From Defluviitaleaceae bacterium (GTDB lineage: Bacteria; Bacillota; Clostridia; Lachnospirales; UBA5962), in assembly GCA_009779915.1 (NCBI GenBank), contig WRBA01000001.1, positions 1-42,211 of the forward strand: 42,211 bases of DNA, written 5' to 3'. Positions within the stretch are counted from its first letter, which is position 1. The number at the start of each line of letters is the position of its first letter. A model generated the notes under the pieces. The model saw only the letters and a list, made by a program, of their open reading frames with translations, made no database searches and had not been told where the DNA came from. This document shows positions 16,091 through 25,083 of this stretch, piece by piece. Both the position numbers and the translations under genes were made by a program.

Positions 16091-17095
16091 ATGAACAGAG
16101 CTAATTTGATAAACGAAATAATGCGTGAATATGATGGGGACAGGCAATCAGCTTTAAGGCTTAAATCAGCTCGCATGACAGAGGTTTATAAAAAAATTCC
16201 GGAAATTGAGGCAATGGATGAGGCTTTAAAAAATCAGAGCTTGGAAATATCCAAGGCTATATTATCAGGGCAAAAGTCTGTAGTGGAATATATAGCCAAG
16301 GAAAACCAACAAAAACAAGCAAAAAAAGAGGCTTTGTTAAAAAAATCAGGACTTCCTAAAGACTATTTAGAGAATGTATACAAATGCCCTAAATGCCTGG
16401 ATACGGGCTTTATGGATAATGGAGAGAGCGGAAAATGCAGCTGTTTCAATCAAAAGTTAATTTCTAAATATTATCAAATGTCGAATCTTTCTAAAACTTT
16501 TATAAATGAAAATTTTGACAGTTTTGATTTGAAATACTACTCATCTTCAAAAGATGAAAATACTGGGGTAGCTCCAAGAAATATGATGAAACTCATATAT
16601 GATAAAGCACTGGAATTTGTAGAGAATTTTGGACAAAAATCCACTAATTTATTTTTCCACGGAAAGGTAGGTTTAGGTAAGACCTTTTTATGTAATTGTA
16701 TTGCGAAGGAAATACTCGATAAAGGGTACACCGTACTTTATGCCCCTGCTACAAAGCTATTTAAAATTGTTGAAGATGCCCGCTTTCGCCGTGACGAGAT
16801 GGTGGCACCTTCTGAGCAAATAGAATTCTTTTATTCGGTTGAGCTTTTGATAATAGATGATTTAGGTACTGAGTTTTCTACCATGGCAACTCAATCGGCA
16901 TTGTTTGATATTGTAAATAGCCGTATTTTAGACGGCCGCTCCACAATAATATCCTCTAATTTATCACCAAAAGAGATAGATGATCAGTATTCGGACAGGC
17001 TTGGCTCAAGGCTTTTGGAACATTATGATTATTGCCGTTTTTCAGGCTCAGATATAAGGAAAGCCAAGAAATATGCCTTTAATGAGAAAGGTTAG
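16091..17095 (+). CDS. DnaC/DnaI-type AAA+ helicase loader
   Basis: In this 334-aa protein, residues 1-95 are helical. A zinc-binding cluster follows (C99-x2-C102 with C116 and C118, in YKCPKCLDTGF and GKCSCF). The AAA+ domain has Walker A GKVGLGKT (191-198), Walker B LLIIDDLG (252-259) and a sensor-like ISSNLSP. The arrangement matches DnaI of Bacillus, which loads the replicative helicase DnaB. It is the third gene of the murC-dnaD group. Its stop lies 3 bp from that of the convergent GGDEF gene, with no terminator between them. Confidence 0.93.
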   Translation: MNRANLINEIMREYDGDRQSALRLKSARMTEVYKKIPEIEAMDEALKNQSLEISKAILSGQKSVVEYIAKENQQKQAKKEALLKKSGLPKDYLENVYKCPKCLDTGFMDNGESGKCSCFNQKLISKYYQMSNLSKTFINENFDSFDLKYYSSSKDENTGVAPRNMMKLIYDKALEFVENFGQKSTNLFFHGKVGLGKTFLCNCIAKEILDKGYTVLYAPATKLFKIVEDARFRRDEMVAPSEQIEFFYSVELLIIDDLGTEFSTMATQSALFDIVNSRILDGRSTIISSNLSPKEIDDQYSDRLGSRLLEHYDYCRFSGSDIRKAKKYAFNEKG

Positions 17096-17098
17096 CTA

Positions 17099-18322
17099 TT
17101 ATATCTTTGGTTTTCCCGGTATATATGTTTTTTCATCTCCGCCATAAACAACAATACCATTGCGGCCTCTTTCCTTAGCTTCGTATAATGCTTTATCGGC
17201 GGCATTATATATCATTAGGGTATTGTTGTGTGCATCACAAAGGGTTACTTGAACCCCAATGCTGACGGTAATATACGACGATATTTCTGATGTTTTATGA
17301 GGTATTTTCAAGGACCATATATTTTGTTGTGCTATTAAAGCCGTATCTTTTGCCCTATTCTTATCTTTTTCAAACCAAAGCAGTGCAAATTCTTCTCCGC
17401 CAATACGGGCGGCATATATCCCTGTTTTTTGTAAATTGGACAAAGCTTCCCCAATAGAACGCAGACATTCATCACCCTGCAGGTGACCATAGTAATCATT
17501 ATATTGTTTAAAATAATCGATATCTATGATGGCAAGGCATAAGAATTTGTCGTCAAATCGGGTAGTGACAAGGCATCTTTGGAGTGTTTGCATAAAGTTT
17601 TGTCGGTTTTTAAGTTGCGTTAATTCATCTATGGTACTTTCATCTCTGTAATTGCCCCGTTCCTCCTCCAGCCGGATTTCATTTACTGTTGCTGACATTT
17701 TGTACAGGCTGATATACCAATTAGATGCAACAGCAACTGGTACAACAGTCAATAAATTCAATAAATCCATAATCCATTCACTTGGGTTTTTATATAAAAC
17801 AGCAGATATACTAAAAGCAATTGCAGCACTTGCTATGAGGCTCAGATTAAAGCCGGGGGAAGATGTTATAGGAAAAAGTGCACAAATTAAAAAGACCATA
17901 AAAATTACGGCATGCCCGTTAGGATTTGACCATACACTCAGATATATCCCGCTAAGCATAATAATTGTGTATAAGATAATAATAAGGGAATAGATTAACT
18001 TATTACTTATATGCCTTCCTTGTCGGTATTGATTGTATTTATGCCGCGAAAAGAAAGCAAAAAACATAATACCTATAGCTATAACAAAAGTAATTGCGGC
18101 AATGTATATGCCTCTACGCGCCATCACAATGTGAACATTATATATAAAAGGTACAGCGGTCATAATTGCAAAAATGAATAAAAAAGCAGCAAGACAAAGC
18201 CCCATAAACCATAGACTGCGAAGGTTTTGAACAAATTGCTTTTCCATATATCTGTGGTAATCGGTATGCTTTAGTTTGTAGTAACGCCATAGATTGAATA
18301 AGTTGAGTATATTTGTTTTCAA
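17099..18322 (-). CDS. Membrane-bound GGDEF diguanylate cyclase
   Basis: This 407-aa protein has about six hydrophobic segments between residues 35 and 205, forming an unrecognised membrane sensor part. A C-terminal GGDEF domain starts at DELTQLKNRQNFMQTL and has the active signature GGEEF in AARIGGEEFALLWF. FCLAIIDIDYFKQYNDYYGH supplies the metal-binding Asp residues. It should make c-di-GMP at the membrane. No EAL domain and no clear RxxD inhibitory site were noted. It starts with TTG (AGGAG about 8 nt upstream); no closer ATG fits. The HD-GYP gene upstream probably degrades the same messenger. Confidence 0.93.
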   Translation of the reverse strand: MKTNILNLFNLWRYYKLKHTDYHRYMEKQFVQNLRSLWFMGLCLAAFLFIFAIMTAVPFIYNVHIVMARRGIYIAAITFVIAIGIMFFAFFSRHKYNQYRQGRHISNKLIYSLIIILYTIIMLSGIYLSVWSNPNGHAVIFMVFLICALFPITSSPGFNLSLIASAAIAFSISAVLYKNPSEWIMDLLNLLTVVPVAVASNWYISLYKMSATVNEIRLEEERGNYRDESTIDELTQLKNRQNFMQTLQRCLVTTRFDDKFLCLAIIDIDYFKQYNDYYGHLQGDECLRSIGEALSNLQKTGIYAARIGGEEFALLWFEKDKNRAKDTALIAQQNIWSLKIPHKTSEISSYITVSIGVQVTLCDAHNNTLMIYNAADKALYEAKERGRNGIVVYGGDEKTYIPGKPKI

Positions 18323-18339
18323 TATGCCTGCTCCTATTT

Positions 18340-18945
18340 TTAACGTTGGGTTTTTATATAAGCCGATAAACGTATGAGAGTATATATCCTATGTATAAAG
18401 AAAACCGGTCCAGATATAGCACTTATAAAAAGCTCGCAAAATAATAGCCCGGCTCTGTCGGCACCACCTCTGGATGAGCGAGCTGCGATTACGTAAGGAT
18501 GATCCGACGCATGGCTTTTATCTCTTTCTTTGACATCGTTAAAATTAGTGGCTAATGAGTAAGAAATTCCAACCCCAAAACGAACACGTTTTGCAAAGGG
18601 AATAAGGAAAAATAGAACTCCAAGGTGTATTTGTTCAGCCAAGGGCACATTTATTATTGCATTATAAGTTCGCATATTATAGGTAAAATAGCCTCCAAAA
18701 GCAGGCGCACGCATGACAGATAAAGGCGGTGTGCCGTATTCAAATGAATTAATCCTTAAGTAATAAATCAGTGCAAAAAGTGCAATAACACAAAAAACAC
18801 CAATTACAGACCGGATTATTAGGCTTTGCCTTATGCCGCTAACTGCCCTTAGCACGCAATCTGAGCATATACCTGTACTAATCTGTGTGGGAGAAAGAAA
18901 TTTTCGGCAGTATATACATCTTTCATATGTCTTTTTGTGAAACAT
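18340..18945 (-). CDS. Zinc-ribbon membrane protein of unknown function
   Basis: This 201-aa protein is not recognised. The N terminus has two cysteine pairs (CIYC and CSDC) about 17 residues apart, consistent with a small zinc ribbon. One strong transmembrane segment follows near residues 40-62, then a mostly extramembrane region and a second hydrophobic segment near 165-185. I chose the ATG at 18945, 5 nt after GGGAGGTG, over an upstream TTG that lies in the ribosome binding site. It is between GGDEF and HD-GYP genes on the same strand (17 bp before GGDEF), so a link to c-di-GMP signalling is possible but unproven. Confidence 0.7.
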   Translation of the reverse strand: MFHKKTYERCIYCRKFLSPTQISTGICSDCVLRAVSGIRQSLIIRSVIGVFCVIALFALIYYLRINSFEYGTPPLSVMRAPAFGGYFTYNMRTYNAIINVPLAEQIHLGVLFFLIPFAKRVRFGVGISYSLATNFNDVKERDKSHASDHPYVIAARSSRGGADRAGLLFCELFISAISGPVFFIHRIYTLIRLSAYIKTQR

Positions 18946-18994
18946 AAAAGCACCTCCCTGCAAATTTTTTGAGCGTCGCAGACTCTACCACTTT

Positions 18995-19035
18995 CTTTAA
19001 ATACAATTCTTGTACAGCAGGAATTGTGTTTAAAG
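18995..19035. repeat. Hairpin overlapping the HD-GYP stop codon
   Basis: CTTTAAATACAATTC and GAATTGTGTTTAAAG form a 15-bp stem with one wobble, plus a short extension. The HD-GYP stop (19030-19032) is in one arm. No U-run follows on the minus strand, so it is not a typical terminator. It resembles the stop-overlapping foldbacks at hutU, the racemase and dnaD. Confidence 0.65.
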
Positions 19036-20181
19036 AACATTAGAAATACTCAAATCAGTTGTTTTTTGCAGATCTATTAAAGTTTCGCCAACTCTTACAA
19101 CAGGTCTTGATAAATTGTTTTGATGGATATAAACAACTTCGCCTTCTATGCCGTTTGAAAGCTTAACCCAGCTTCCGAAATATATATAAGCAATATTTCT
19201 AAGAAAAGTGAGAAGGTAGGAGGTATCGTATTTATTATAGCCATCCACCTCAAACTGCTTTATAACATCAAAGGGGCAAATTTTTGAGCGGTAAGCTCTG
19301 TTTGCAGTCATAGCGTCATAAGTGTCACAAATAGCTATAATCCTTGCAAAATCATTAATTTGACTGCCTTTTATCCCGGCAGGGTAGCCGGAGCCGTCAA
19401 ATCGTTCATGATGCATAAATGCACCAAGTTTTATGTCATCAGGAATATTTTGCTCTTTCAAAATATCGTATCCCAGCTGGGCATGACTTTTTATAGCCGC
19501 AAATTCATCATTTGAGAGCTTGCCCTCTTTATACAGCACTTCCGAAGGTATTTTAAATTTACCGATATCATGAAGTAGTCCCGCTACTGTCAGATTAATC
19601 ATATCGCGTTCGTTCATTTTCATCCAGTTGGCAAATAAATTGCACAAAAGAGACACATTGTACGAATGACTTATAATATATTCACTATGAGCGTTAAGAA
19701 ACGACATATAAGTTAAAACATCGGATTTAGCTTTTAACTTTGAAAAGGTGGCGTTGGTTATTTCATACAATTCATCAATATTTACGGCGGCACCCTCACT
19801 GATTGACCTTAAAAGAATTTCCGCAGACATGATTTTTGTATCGTATTCACCTGCAAATTCGCCAAAGTTCCGACGCTTGGCTACGGATACCATTTCAGGT
19901 TTATCCTTTTGAGGCTGCTCCAATAAATCCTCCAGCACTTCCTCAGGCTCAATATCTTTAGCCTGGGCAACAGTTATTACAGCTTCTTTTATATATACAC
20001 TGCTTATGCCTTTTCCCATAAGCCGCTCAAGAATGGCAGGGTTTATGAGAGTATCTTTTGCAAGTAAAACAAAGCCTTCGCTGGTGATTACATCTCGTGC
20101 TATAACCATCCCCGGCTTAATATCTTCAATATGAACCCGCTTAACACTTACTTGATGACGAACCGTTCCTTCTCTGCTCAT
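19030..20181 (-). CDS. HD-GYP-domain c-di-GMP phosphodiesterase-like protein
   Basis: This 383-aa protein has an N-terminal DUF3391-like stretch (VKRVHIEDIKPGMVIARD, residues 13-30, to about 65), an acidic linker, and an HD-GYP domain with HD at 204-205 (LLHDIGKFKIP), HH at 257-258 and GYP at 265-267 (FDGSGYP). HD-GYP proteins hydrolyse c-di-GMP to pGpG or GMP. The C-terminal about 60 residues are an added beta-rich part (WVKLSNGIEGEVVYIHQNN). It is the first gene of the three-gene minus-strand set that ends with the GGDEF cyclase. AAGGAG precedes the ATG. Confidence 0.93.
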   Translation of the reverse strand: MSREGTVRHQVSVKRVHIEDIKPGMVIARDVITSEGFVLLAKDTLINPAILERLMGKGISSVYIKEAVITVAQAKDIEPEEVLEDLLEQPQKDKPEMVSVAKRRNFGEFAGEYDTKIMSAEILLRSISEGAAVNIDELYEITNATFSKLKAKSDVLTYMSFLNAHSEYIISHSYNVSLLCNLFANWMKMNERDMINLTVAGLLHDIGKFKIPSEVLYKEGKLSNDEFAAIKSHAQLGYDILKEQNIPDDIKLGAFMHHERFDGSGYPAGIKGSQINDFARIIAICDTYDAMTANRAYRSKICPFDVIKQFEVDGYNKYDTSYLLTFLRNIAYIYFGSWVKLSNGIEGEVVYIHQNNLSRPVVRVGETLIDLQKTTDLSISNVL

Positions 20182-20290
20182 ATTATCAACTCCTTAAAAC
20201 TTTGGGTATGCTGCTAGTTAAATATGTATTATAATATTATATAGTTATAATTATTTTTATAGTGAACGACTATATTATAGAGGCTAAAAT

Positions 20291-21136
20291 ATGTTTAATA
20301 TAGGTTTTTATCACAGTTTTGTAACGCTAATTATGATTTTTCAAATAATTATTGGCAGCGGTTTGACCTTACTTGGCTTATCTATCCCTATGCCTTTTCA
20401 GCTTATATTAGGGAGTGCCATTTTTTTTGGACTGCCTGCCTGCTTATATGTTAAACTTTCAGGGCAAAAATTTCAAGAAAGAATGGAGTTTAAAAAATTA
20501 AGCCCTAAAAATATATTGTATATAGTGTGCCTGTCTATATCAGTATACCCGGCAGCACTGTTTGTATCAGCTATTGCCTCTTTATTTTTCACAGACCATA
20601 TTCCTGAGGTTTTAGGGACTATGGCTGATGGTGCCAACCCTATAATAATGTTTATGGCTATCTGCATGTCCCCTGCGTTTTTTGAGGAGATATTTTTCCG
20701 CGGATTTTTAGGCAAACCTCTAAAACATCTGGGGTTTAAAGGCGCTCTTTTAAACGGTTTATACTTTGGGCTGATACATTTAAATCCTCATCAATTTTTC
20801 TATGTTTTTGCTCTTGGGGTTTTGCTGTATTATATGCTGATTTTAGGAGGCAGTATATGGGCACCGATAATTTCTCACCTTATTATTAATTCCCTGGGGC
20901 TAATGTTATTCTATTTATCTCCAATAATCTCTGAATATGCACATTTGAGCTTAAATTTTCTTATAATTCCTACTATTATTTTTGTAATTTTACTTAGAAA
21001 ATTTATAGACGACAACAAAGGCAGGTTAATAATATCCGAGGATTTAAAAGCTCAAAATCTTCAGATAATAACGCCATCTTTTGCTGTTATGATTGCAATG
21101 TATCTGTTCATTATTTTTTCTTTTTCTCTGTTCTAA
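20291..21136 (+). CDS. CPBP-family intramembrane metalloprotease (Abi/Rce1-like)
   Basis: This 281-aa protein is highly hydrophobic, with about seven membrane segments. The family motifs are present: EEIFFRGFLG (EExxxR, near residues 136-145), FGLIHL (histidine near 163) and ISHLIINS (a further histidine near 197). Members are membrane proteases involved in prenyl-protein processing or peptide immunity; no substrate is suggested by the neighbours. The 3' end overlaps an antisense small ORF by 26 bp. The upstream AT-rich spacer contains TATAGTGAAC, one of the dispersed TATAGTG sites. Confidence 0.9.
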   Translation: MFNIGFYHSFVTLIMIFQIIIGSGLTLLGLSIPMPFQLILGSAIFFGLPACLYVKLSGQKFQERMEFKKLSPKNILYIVCLSISVYPAALFVSAIASLFFTDHIPEVLGTMADGANPIIMFMAICMSPAFFEEIFFRGFLGKPLKHLGFKGALLNGLYFGLIHLNPHQFFYVFALGVLLYYMLILGGSIWAPIISHLIINSLGLMLFYLSPIISEYAHLSLNFLIIPTIIFVILLRKFIDDNKGRLIISEDLKAQNLQIITPSFAVMIAMYLFIIFSFSLF

Positions 21137-21266
21137 AAACATCATCTATAGCCTTGCCTATTTCCTTATCAAATTTATCTAAGCTGGTGGATATTCTGCT
21201 GTCTCCTAAATTTTTAGTGGGTTTGTAAAAAAATTGGGATATTTTATTTTCGAGCTGCTTTTTCAT
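21111..21266 (-). CDS. Small charged hypothetical protein, 51 aa
   Basis: The ATG at 21266 follows AAAGGGTG by about 7 nt and opens 51 codons beginning MKKQLENKISQFFYKP and ending in lysines. It contains an alternating acidic/basic helix (SLDKFDKEIGKAIDDVFR). No family is recognised. The longer frame upstream lacks a good start. It overlaps the 3' end of the convergent CPBP gene and lies 52 bp below yebC on the same strand, so it could be read through from yebC. Confidence 0.5.
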   Translation of the reverse strand: MKKQLENKISQFFYKPTKNLGDSRISTSLDKFDKEIGKAIDDVFRTEKKKK

Positions 21267-21318
21267 TGCAAACACCCTTTTAACTAAGATTAATATACAT
21301 TTATTATATAGAAAAGGG

Positions 21319-22050
21319 CTATTCCTCATTACTCCAGTTGTGATATACATTTTGCACATCATCTTCTTCGTCCAAAAGGGTAAGGAGTTTTTTCATTTTC
21401 TTTATATCATCACTATCTGTAAGTTCGGCATAAGTACTTGGAATCATAGTAATTTCAGCGGAAGCCATTTCAATCCCTAATTTTTCAATAGCCTCACGGA
21501 CTGCTGAAAAATCGTCAGGTTCAGTCAAAATTTCAAAACCCTCATCAGAAGCCTCAAAATCAGAAGCACCGGAGTCAAGCGCAAGCATCATAAGCTTGTC
21601 TTCGTCTATACTATCCTCTCGCTCAATCATTATAAGCCCTTTCTTTTCAAACATGAAAGAGACACATCCCGTTGTACCCATATTTCCGCTGCCTTTTGTA
21701 AAAGCGCTGCGTACATTGGCTGCCGCACGGTTTCTATTATCAGTTAAAGCCTCAACTATTATCGCTACGCCGTTTGGACCGTAACCTTCGTAAACAATAT
21801 TTTCATAATCGGAGGAAGAAAGGTCGCCGGAAGCTTTTTTTATAGAGCGCTCGATAGTATCATTTGGCATATTATTGGACTTGGCTTTGGCGATAGCGTC
21901 TCTAAGGCGTGCATTTATCGCAGGGTCTGCACCTTCTGATTTTACGGCAACAGCAATTTCCCTGCCAAGTCTTGTGAAAATTTTACCTCTCTGAGAGTCG
22001 TTTTTCTCTTTTTTGTGCTTTATATTTGCAAATTTAGAATGACCTGCCAT
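21319..22050 (-). CDS. YebC/PmpR-family regulatory or translation factor
   Basis: At 243 aa it is the usual length for the family. It starts [18 protein letters not shown], the conserved N terminus, and has [33 protein letters not shown] and the [12 protein letters not shown] motif. Members were described as DNA-binding regulators; more recent work links YebC to relief of ribosome stalling at proline runs. The ATG at 22050 sits 6 nt after AAGGAG; an upstream ATG in frame would put the ribosome binding site inside the gene. Confidence 0.95.
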   Translation of the reverse strand: MAGHSKFANIKHKKEKNDSQRGKIFTRLGREIAVAVKSEGADPAINARLRDAIAKAKSNNMPNDTIERSIKKASGDLSSSDYENIVYEGYGPNGVAIIVEALTDNRNRAAANVRSAFTKGSGNMGTTGCVSFMFEKKGLIMIEREDSIDEDKLMMLALDSGASDFEASDEGFEILTEPDDFSAVREAIEKLGIEMASAEITMIPSTYAELTDSDDIKKMKKLLTLLDEEDDVQNVYHNWSNEE

Positions 22051-22111
22051 AGTATACTCCTTATAAAACATTTATCGACATATTATTAATGAAAAACTAT
22101 ATAAACATCAT

Positions 22112-22762
22112 TTAAAACCGAACAAACTTACCCTTTGTAATACTGCCATAAATCAACTCGCTCCTTATTAACTGTATATTAGCATTAGTTAAATCAATCA
22201 TTCTCTCAGAAAAACGGTCAACTTCGTCTAAAAGGGCAAAAACCCTAAATTCAACACGATCGGTATAAATAATTTCATCAATTGGTGTAACTGACTTTTT
22301 AAGCTCGTGTTCTATTTTACCTGAAAGGGTATAATCACAAAGTATGGAGACAGACATATAAATTTCCTTCTCAATTACACCTGCGGCGGCGGCAGCATCC
22401 TTTGCCGCTTGGGAGTATGCTTTTACAAGACCACCTGTACCCAGCAGAGTGCCGCCAAAATAGCGAGTTACTACTATAAGCCCATTTACAATTTCTAAGC
22501 CTCGCAGTATGTCAAGTATAGGCATACCGGCGGTGCGGTCAGGCTCACCATCATCAGAGTGACGCTCTATGATGCTTTGCCCTTCTATACGGAAGGCGTA
22601 GCAATTATGATTTGCGCCATTGTGCTTTTTGCGAAGTGCCTGGAGTATCTCCTGTACCTCTTCTTCTGTAGAGGCATAAAAAGCATGACCTATAAATTTT
22701 GATTTTTTCTGTATTATTTCAATTTCACCATAGCTATGGAAAGTTTTGTGTTTTTTTAGCAT
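22112..22762 (-). CDS. yigZ: YigZ/IMPACT-family protein
   Basis: This 216-aa protein has the UPF0029 N-terminal domain: KKSKFIGHAF, NHNCYAFRI, RHSDDGEPDRTAGMPIL and the VVTRYFGGTLLGTGGLVKAY core. A short DUF1949-like C-terminal domain follows. It is related to eukaryotic IMPACT; the bacterial function is unclear, with a role in translation or peptide handling proposed. The initiation region is odd: only GATTCACTAAT is directly ahead of the ATG, and the Shine-Dalgarno sequence AAGGGGGTG is about 60 nt upstream across a foldback (see the repeat at 22765-22823). Confidence 0.93.
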   Translation of the reverse strand: MLKKHKTFHSYGEIEIIQKKSKFIGHAFYASTEEEVQEILQALRKKHNGANHNCYAFRIEGQSIIERHSDDGEPDRTAGMPILDILRGLEIVNGLIVVTRYFGGTLLGTGGLVKAYSQAAKDAAAAAGVIEKEIYMSVSILCDYTLSGKIEHELKKSVTPIDEIIYTDRVEFRVFALLDEVDRFSERMIDLTNANIQLIRSELIYGSITKGKFVRF

Positions 22763-22764
22763 AT

Positions 22765-22823
22765 TAGTGAATCAACTTGAAAATATACACGTTTGAGTGC
22801 AGTACTTTCAAGCTGACTCACAC
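22765..22823 (-). repeat. Foldback between Shine-Dalgarno sequence and start codon of yigZ
   Basis: On the mRNA (minus) strand the arms are 22823-22808 (GUGAGUCAGCUUGAAA) and 22783-22768, UUUCAAGUUGAUUCAC. They make 16 consecutive pairs with two G-U wobbles. The AAGGGGGTG ribosome binding site (22829-22821) directly precedes and overlaps the stem, and the stem ends 4 nt from the ATG. If folded, the effective spacing becomes about 4-7 nt. One arm matches the fragment at 9262-9284. Confidence 0.8.
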
Positions 22824-22893
22824 CCCCTTAAGTGTTTTTCTTAAGTTGAATGGCTATAATTATTTATACCATAACTAAAAAGCCCTGTAAAGT

Positions 22894-24057
22894 CTACAGT
22901 CTCATAAACTTTTTTGCAATAAATATCAATGGTTTAAAGTAAAAAGGTTCGAGAGATTTTGCCGTATTTGCAAGCTCATCACTTATTTTAATGTGTTGAG
23001 GGCAAAGCTTTTCACATTTACCGCAGTTATTGCACAAAGAAGCGATTTGAGGCTTGGTTTTAAGAGCTGTTTGTGAGGCGTATTTTGAAATAGCGGACAT
23101 TTTGCGTACAAGGGCAGTATCGTTGTAGCAGGACAAACACGTAGGTATATCCACTCCCTGAGGGCAGGGCATACAATAGTTACAGCCTGTACAAGGGACT
23201 TTTATAGTCTCGGTAAGAGCTTGCCGTACTTTTTGTATTACTAAAGAATCAGCCTCGGTGAAAGATTCGCTGGCATCGTTTGCTGTCTTTAAGTTTTCTT
23301 CAACCATTTCAATAGAACCCATTCCTGACACAACAGAGGTTATTTCCGGCTGATTCCATAGCCATCTAAGAGCCCACTCTGTAGGGCTTCTTCTAATATG
23401 CGCCTCTTCAAAAATTTTTAAAGCACTCTTAGGCAGATTATTAGCAAGCATACCGCCTCTTACAGGACCCATTATCATTACAGGCAGCCCCTTAGATGCC
23501 GCGTATATAAGCCCGCTTTTGCCTGCCTGATTGTTTTCATCTAAGTAATTATAATAAATCATACAAAATTCCCATGAATAAGCGTCACAAATTTTTACAA
23601 ACTCGTCTTTGCCGCCGTGGTAAGAAAAGCCTATGTTTCGGATTTTGCCCTCTTTTTTCTTTTCATCTATCCATTTTTCTATGCCAAGACCTGAAAGCCG
23701 TTTCCAAACATTAACATCTGTCATCATGTGTATGAAATAATAGTCTATATAATCAGTTTGAAGCCTTTCAAGCTGCTTGGTGAGGTACTTGTCCAAATCC
23801 TCGTGCTTTTTAATTAAAGCAGGGGGGATTTTTGTGGCTATTTTAACCTCTGTACGCTTATTATTACGGTTTAGCACTTTGCCTAAAGTCGCCTCAGAGT
23901 TTCCGTATAAATATGCTGTATCAAAATAATTAACGCCTTTTTCAATTGCGTGTAAAATTATCTTTTCAGTCTCTTTTTCATCTTTAGGAAAGCGCATACA
24001 GCCGAAACCAAGTGCTGAAAGACTGTCATTGTTTTTTGGATTTGTTCTATATTTCAT
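22894..24057 (-). CDS. Aldo/keto reductase with C-terminal 4Fe-4S-type region
   Basis: In this 387-aa protein, residues about 1-290 are the AKR barrel. NYFDTAYLYGNSE has the catalytic Asp and Tyr, VKIATKIP the Lys and DYYFIHMM the His. The C-terminal part has two cysteine clusters: CTGCNYCMPCPQGVDIPTC and CNNCGKCEKLCP, the second of ferredoxin 4Fe-4S type. It fits the YgbJ/Fe-S AKR group found widely in Clostridia. The substrate is unknown. It stands alone, with GGAGGG before the ATG. Confidence 0.93.
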   Translation of the reverse strand: MKYRTNPKNNDSLSALGFGCMRFPKDEKETEKIILHAIEKGVNYFDTAYLYGNSEATLGKVLNRNNKRTEVKIATKIPPALIKKHEDLDKYLTKQLERLQTDYIDYYFIHMMTDVNVWKRLSGLGIEKWIDEKKKEGKIRNIGFSYHGGKDEFVKICDAYSWEFCMIYYNYLDENNQAGKSGLIYAASKGLPVMIMGPVRGGMLANNLPKSALKIFEEAHIRRSPTEWALRWLWNQPEITSVVSGMGSIEMVEENLKTANDASESFTEADSLVIQKVRQALTETIKVPCTGCNYCMPCPQGVDIPTCLSCYNDTALVRKMSAISKYASQTALKTKPQIASLCNNCGKCEKLCPQHIKISDELANTAKSLEPFYFKPLIFIAKKFMRL

Positions 24058-24097
24058 TTGAAAATCCCTCCATTGTTGAATATAATGTAATTAGGTC

Positions 24098-24195
24098 TAG
24101 GATATAGCAATGGTGCATAATTTGTTTCAGCCAATTTTTCTATCGCTTTTTGCTTCAGCACATAATTATGCACCGCTACTATATAGTTTACCACA
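24098..24195. repeat. Foldback with GGTGCATAATT arms
   Basis: GGTGCATAATT near 24112 and AATTATGCACC near 24166 are perfect 11-bp arms, flanked by looser pairing (TATAG at the left end, CTATATAG at the right). It fills the divergent spacer between the aldo/keto reductase and pantothenate kinase genes and ends just before the kinase ribosome binding site. No promoter motif stands out. Confidence 0.65.
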
Positions 24196-24220
24196 TTTTT
24201 AATGAATGGAAGTGTAAATT

Positions 24221-25057
24221 TTGAAAATTACATTAGGTATAGACATTGGGTCCACATCTACTAAAATTATTGGGTTAAACCCTAAAGGGGAGATAGCCGC
24301 AAAATGTCAGGCTGCCACCTCTGACCGGCTTATTTCTATGTATGGAAGTCTGGGCAAGCTTTTACATGAAAAAGGGTTGTCCCTTGATAATATAGAAAGA
24401 ATTGCTTTAACAGGAGCCGGAGCCTCATGGATAGAAGAGGGCAGTGCTATTTATGGGATTAAAACTGTAAAAATAAGTGAGACGGATGCTGTAGGCTTAG
24501 GGGCACTCGCCCTTTCAGGGCTTTTTGAGGGGATTATTATGAATATAGGTACGGGGACTGTTTTTGTATATGCAAACGCGAAAAAATTCTCCCATGTAGG
24601 AGGCAGCGGTGTTGGGGGTGCAACTCTTGTAGGTCTTTCTAAAAGGCTGATTGGCGAAAGTGGTGTACAAAAAATATCCCAATTAGCTCAAAAAGGGAAT
24701 TTGAAAAATATCGACCTTATGATGGGGGATGTTTATAATATGGACTTTTCGTTTCTGCCTCCTGAGGCGACCGCGGCTAATTTTGGGAATTTTAAAACTG
24801 ATGCCACTAAAGAAGATATGGCGCAGGGGCTTTTAAGTACAATATATCAGATTTTAGGGGTTATGGCTGCTTTTGCGGCTTTAGGCAAGGGGTGTAAAAC
24901 TATTATAGTTACAGGGGCTTTAGCGGAGCTTGTACAGGCTAAACAAGTGCTCCCTCTTGTTGGTGGTTTATATGGAGTTAATTTTATATTTTGCGAAAAT
25001 GCAGTGTACGCTACTGCTTTAGGTGCGGCTTTTGGTATCATCAAGGCAAACTCATGA
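24221..25057 (+). CDS. coaW: Type II pantothenate kinase
   Basis: This 278-aa protein is of the actin-like ATPase fold. GIDIGSTSTKI is the phosphate-1 loop, MNIGTGTVFVYA and HVGGSGVGGATLVGLSKRL match the S. aureus CoaW pattern, and ATAANFGNF and TGALAEL complete it. It phosphorylates pantothenate, the first step of CoA synthesis; type II enzymes are usually insensitive to CoA feedback. It starts with TTG (frame MKITLGID), with GGAAGTG as a modest ribosome binding site. It stands alone. Confidence 0.9.
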   Translation: MKITLGIDIGSTSTKIIGLNPKGEIAAKCQAATSDRLISMYGSLGKLLHEKGLSLDNIERIALTGAGASWIEEGSAIYGIKTVKISETDAVGLGALALSGLFEGIIMNIGTGTVFVYANAKKFSHVGGSGVGGATLVGLSKRLIGESGVQKISQLAQKGNLKNIDLMMGDVYNMDFSFLPPEATAANFGNFKTDATKEDMAQGLLSTIYQILGVMAAFAALGKGCKTIIVTGALAELVQAKQVLPLVGGLYGVNFIFCENAVYATALGAAFGIIKANS

Positions 25058-25083
25058 AAAAATAATTGTTAAGATTTGTAATC

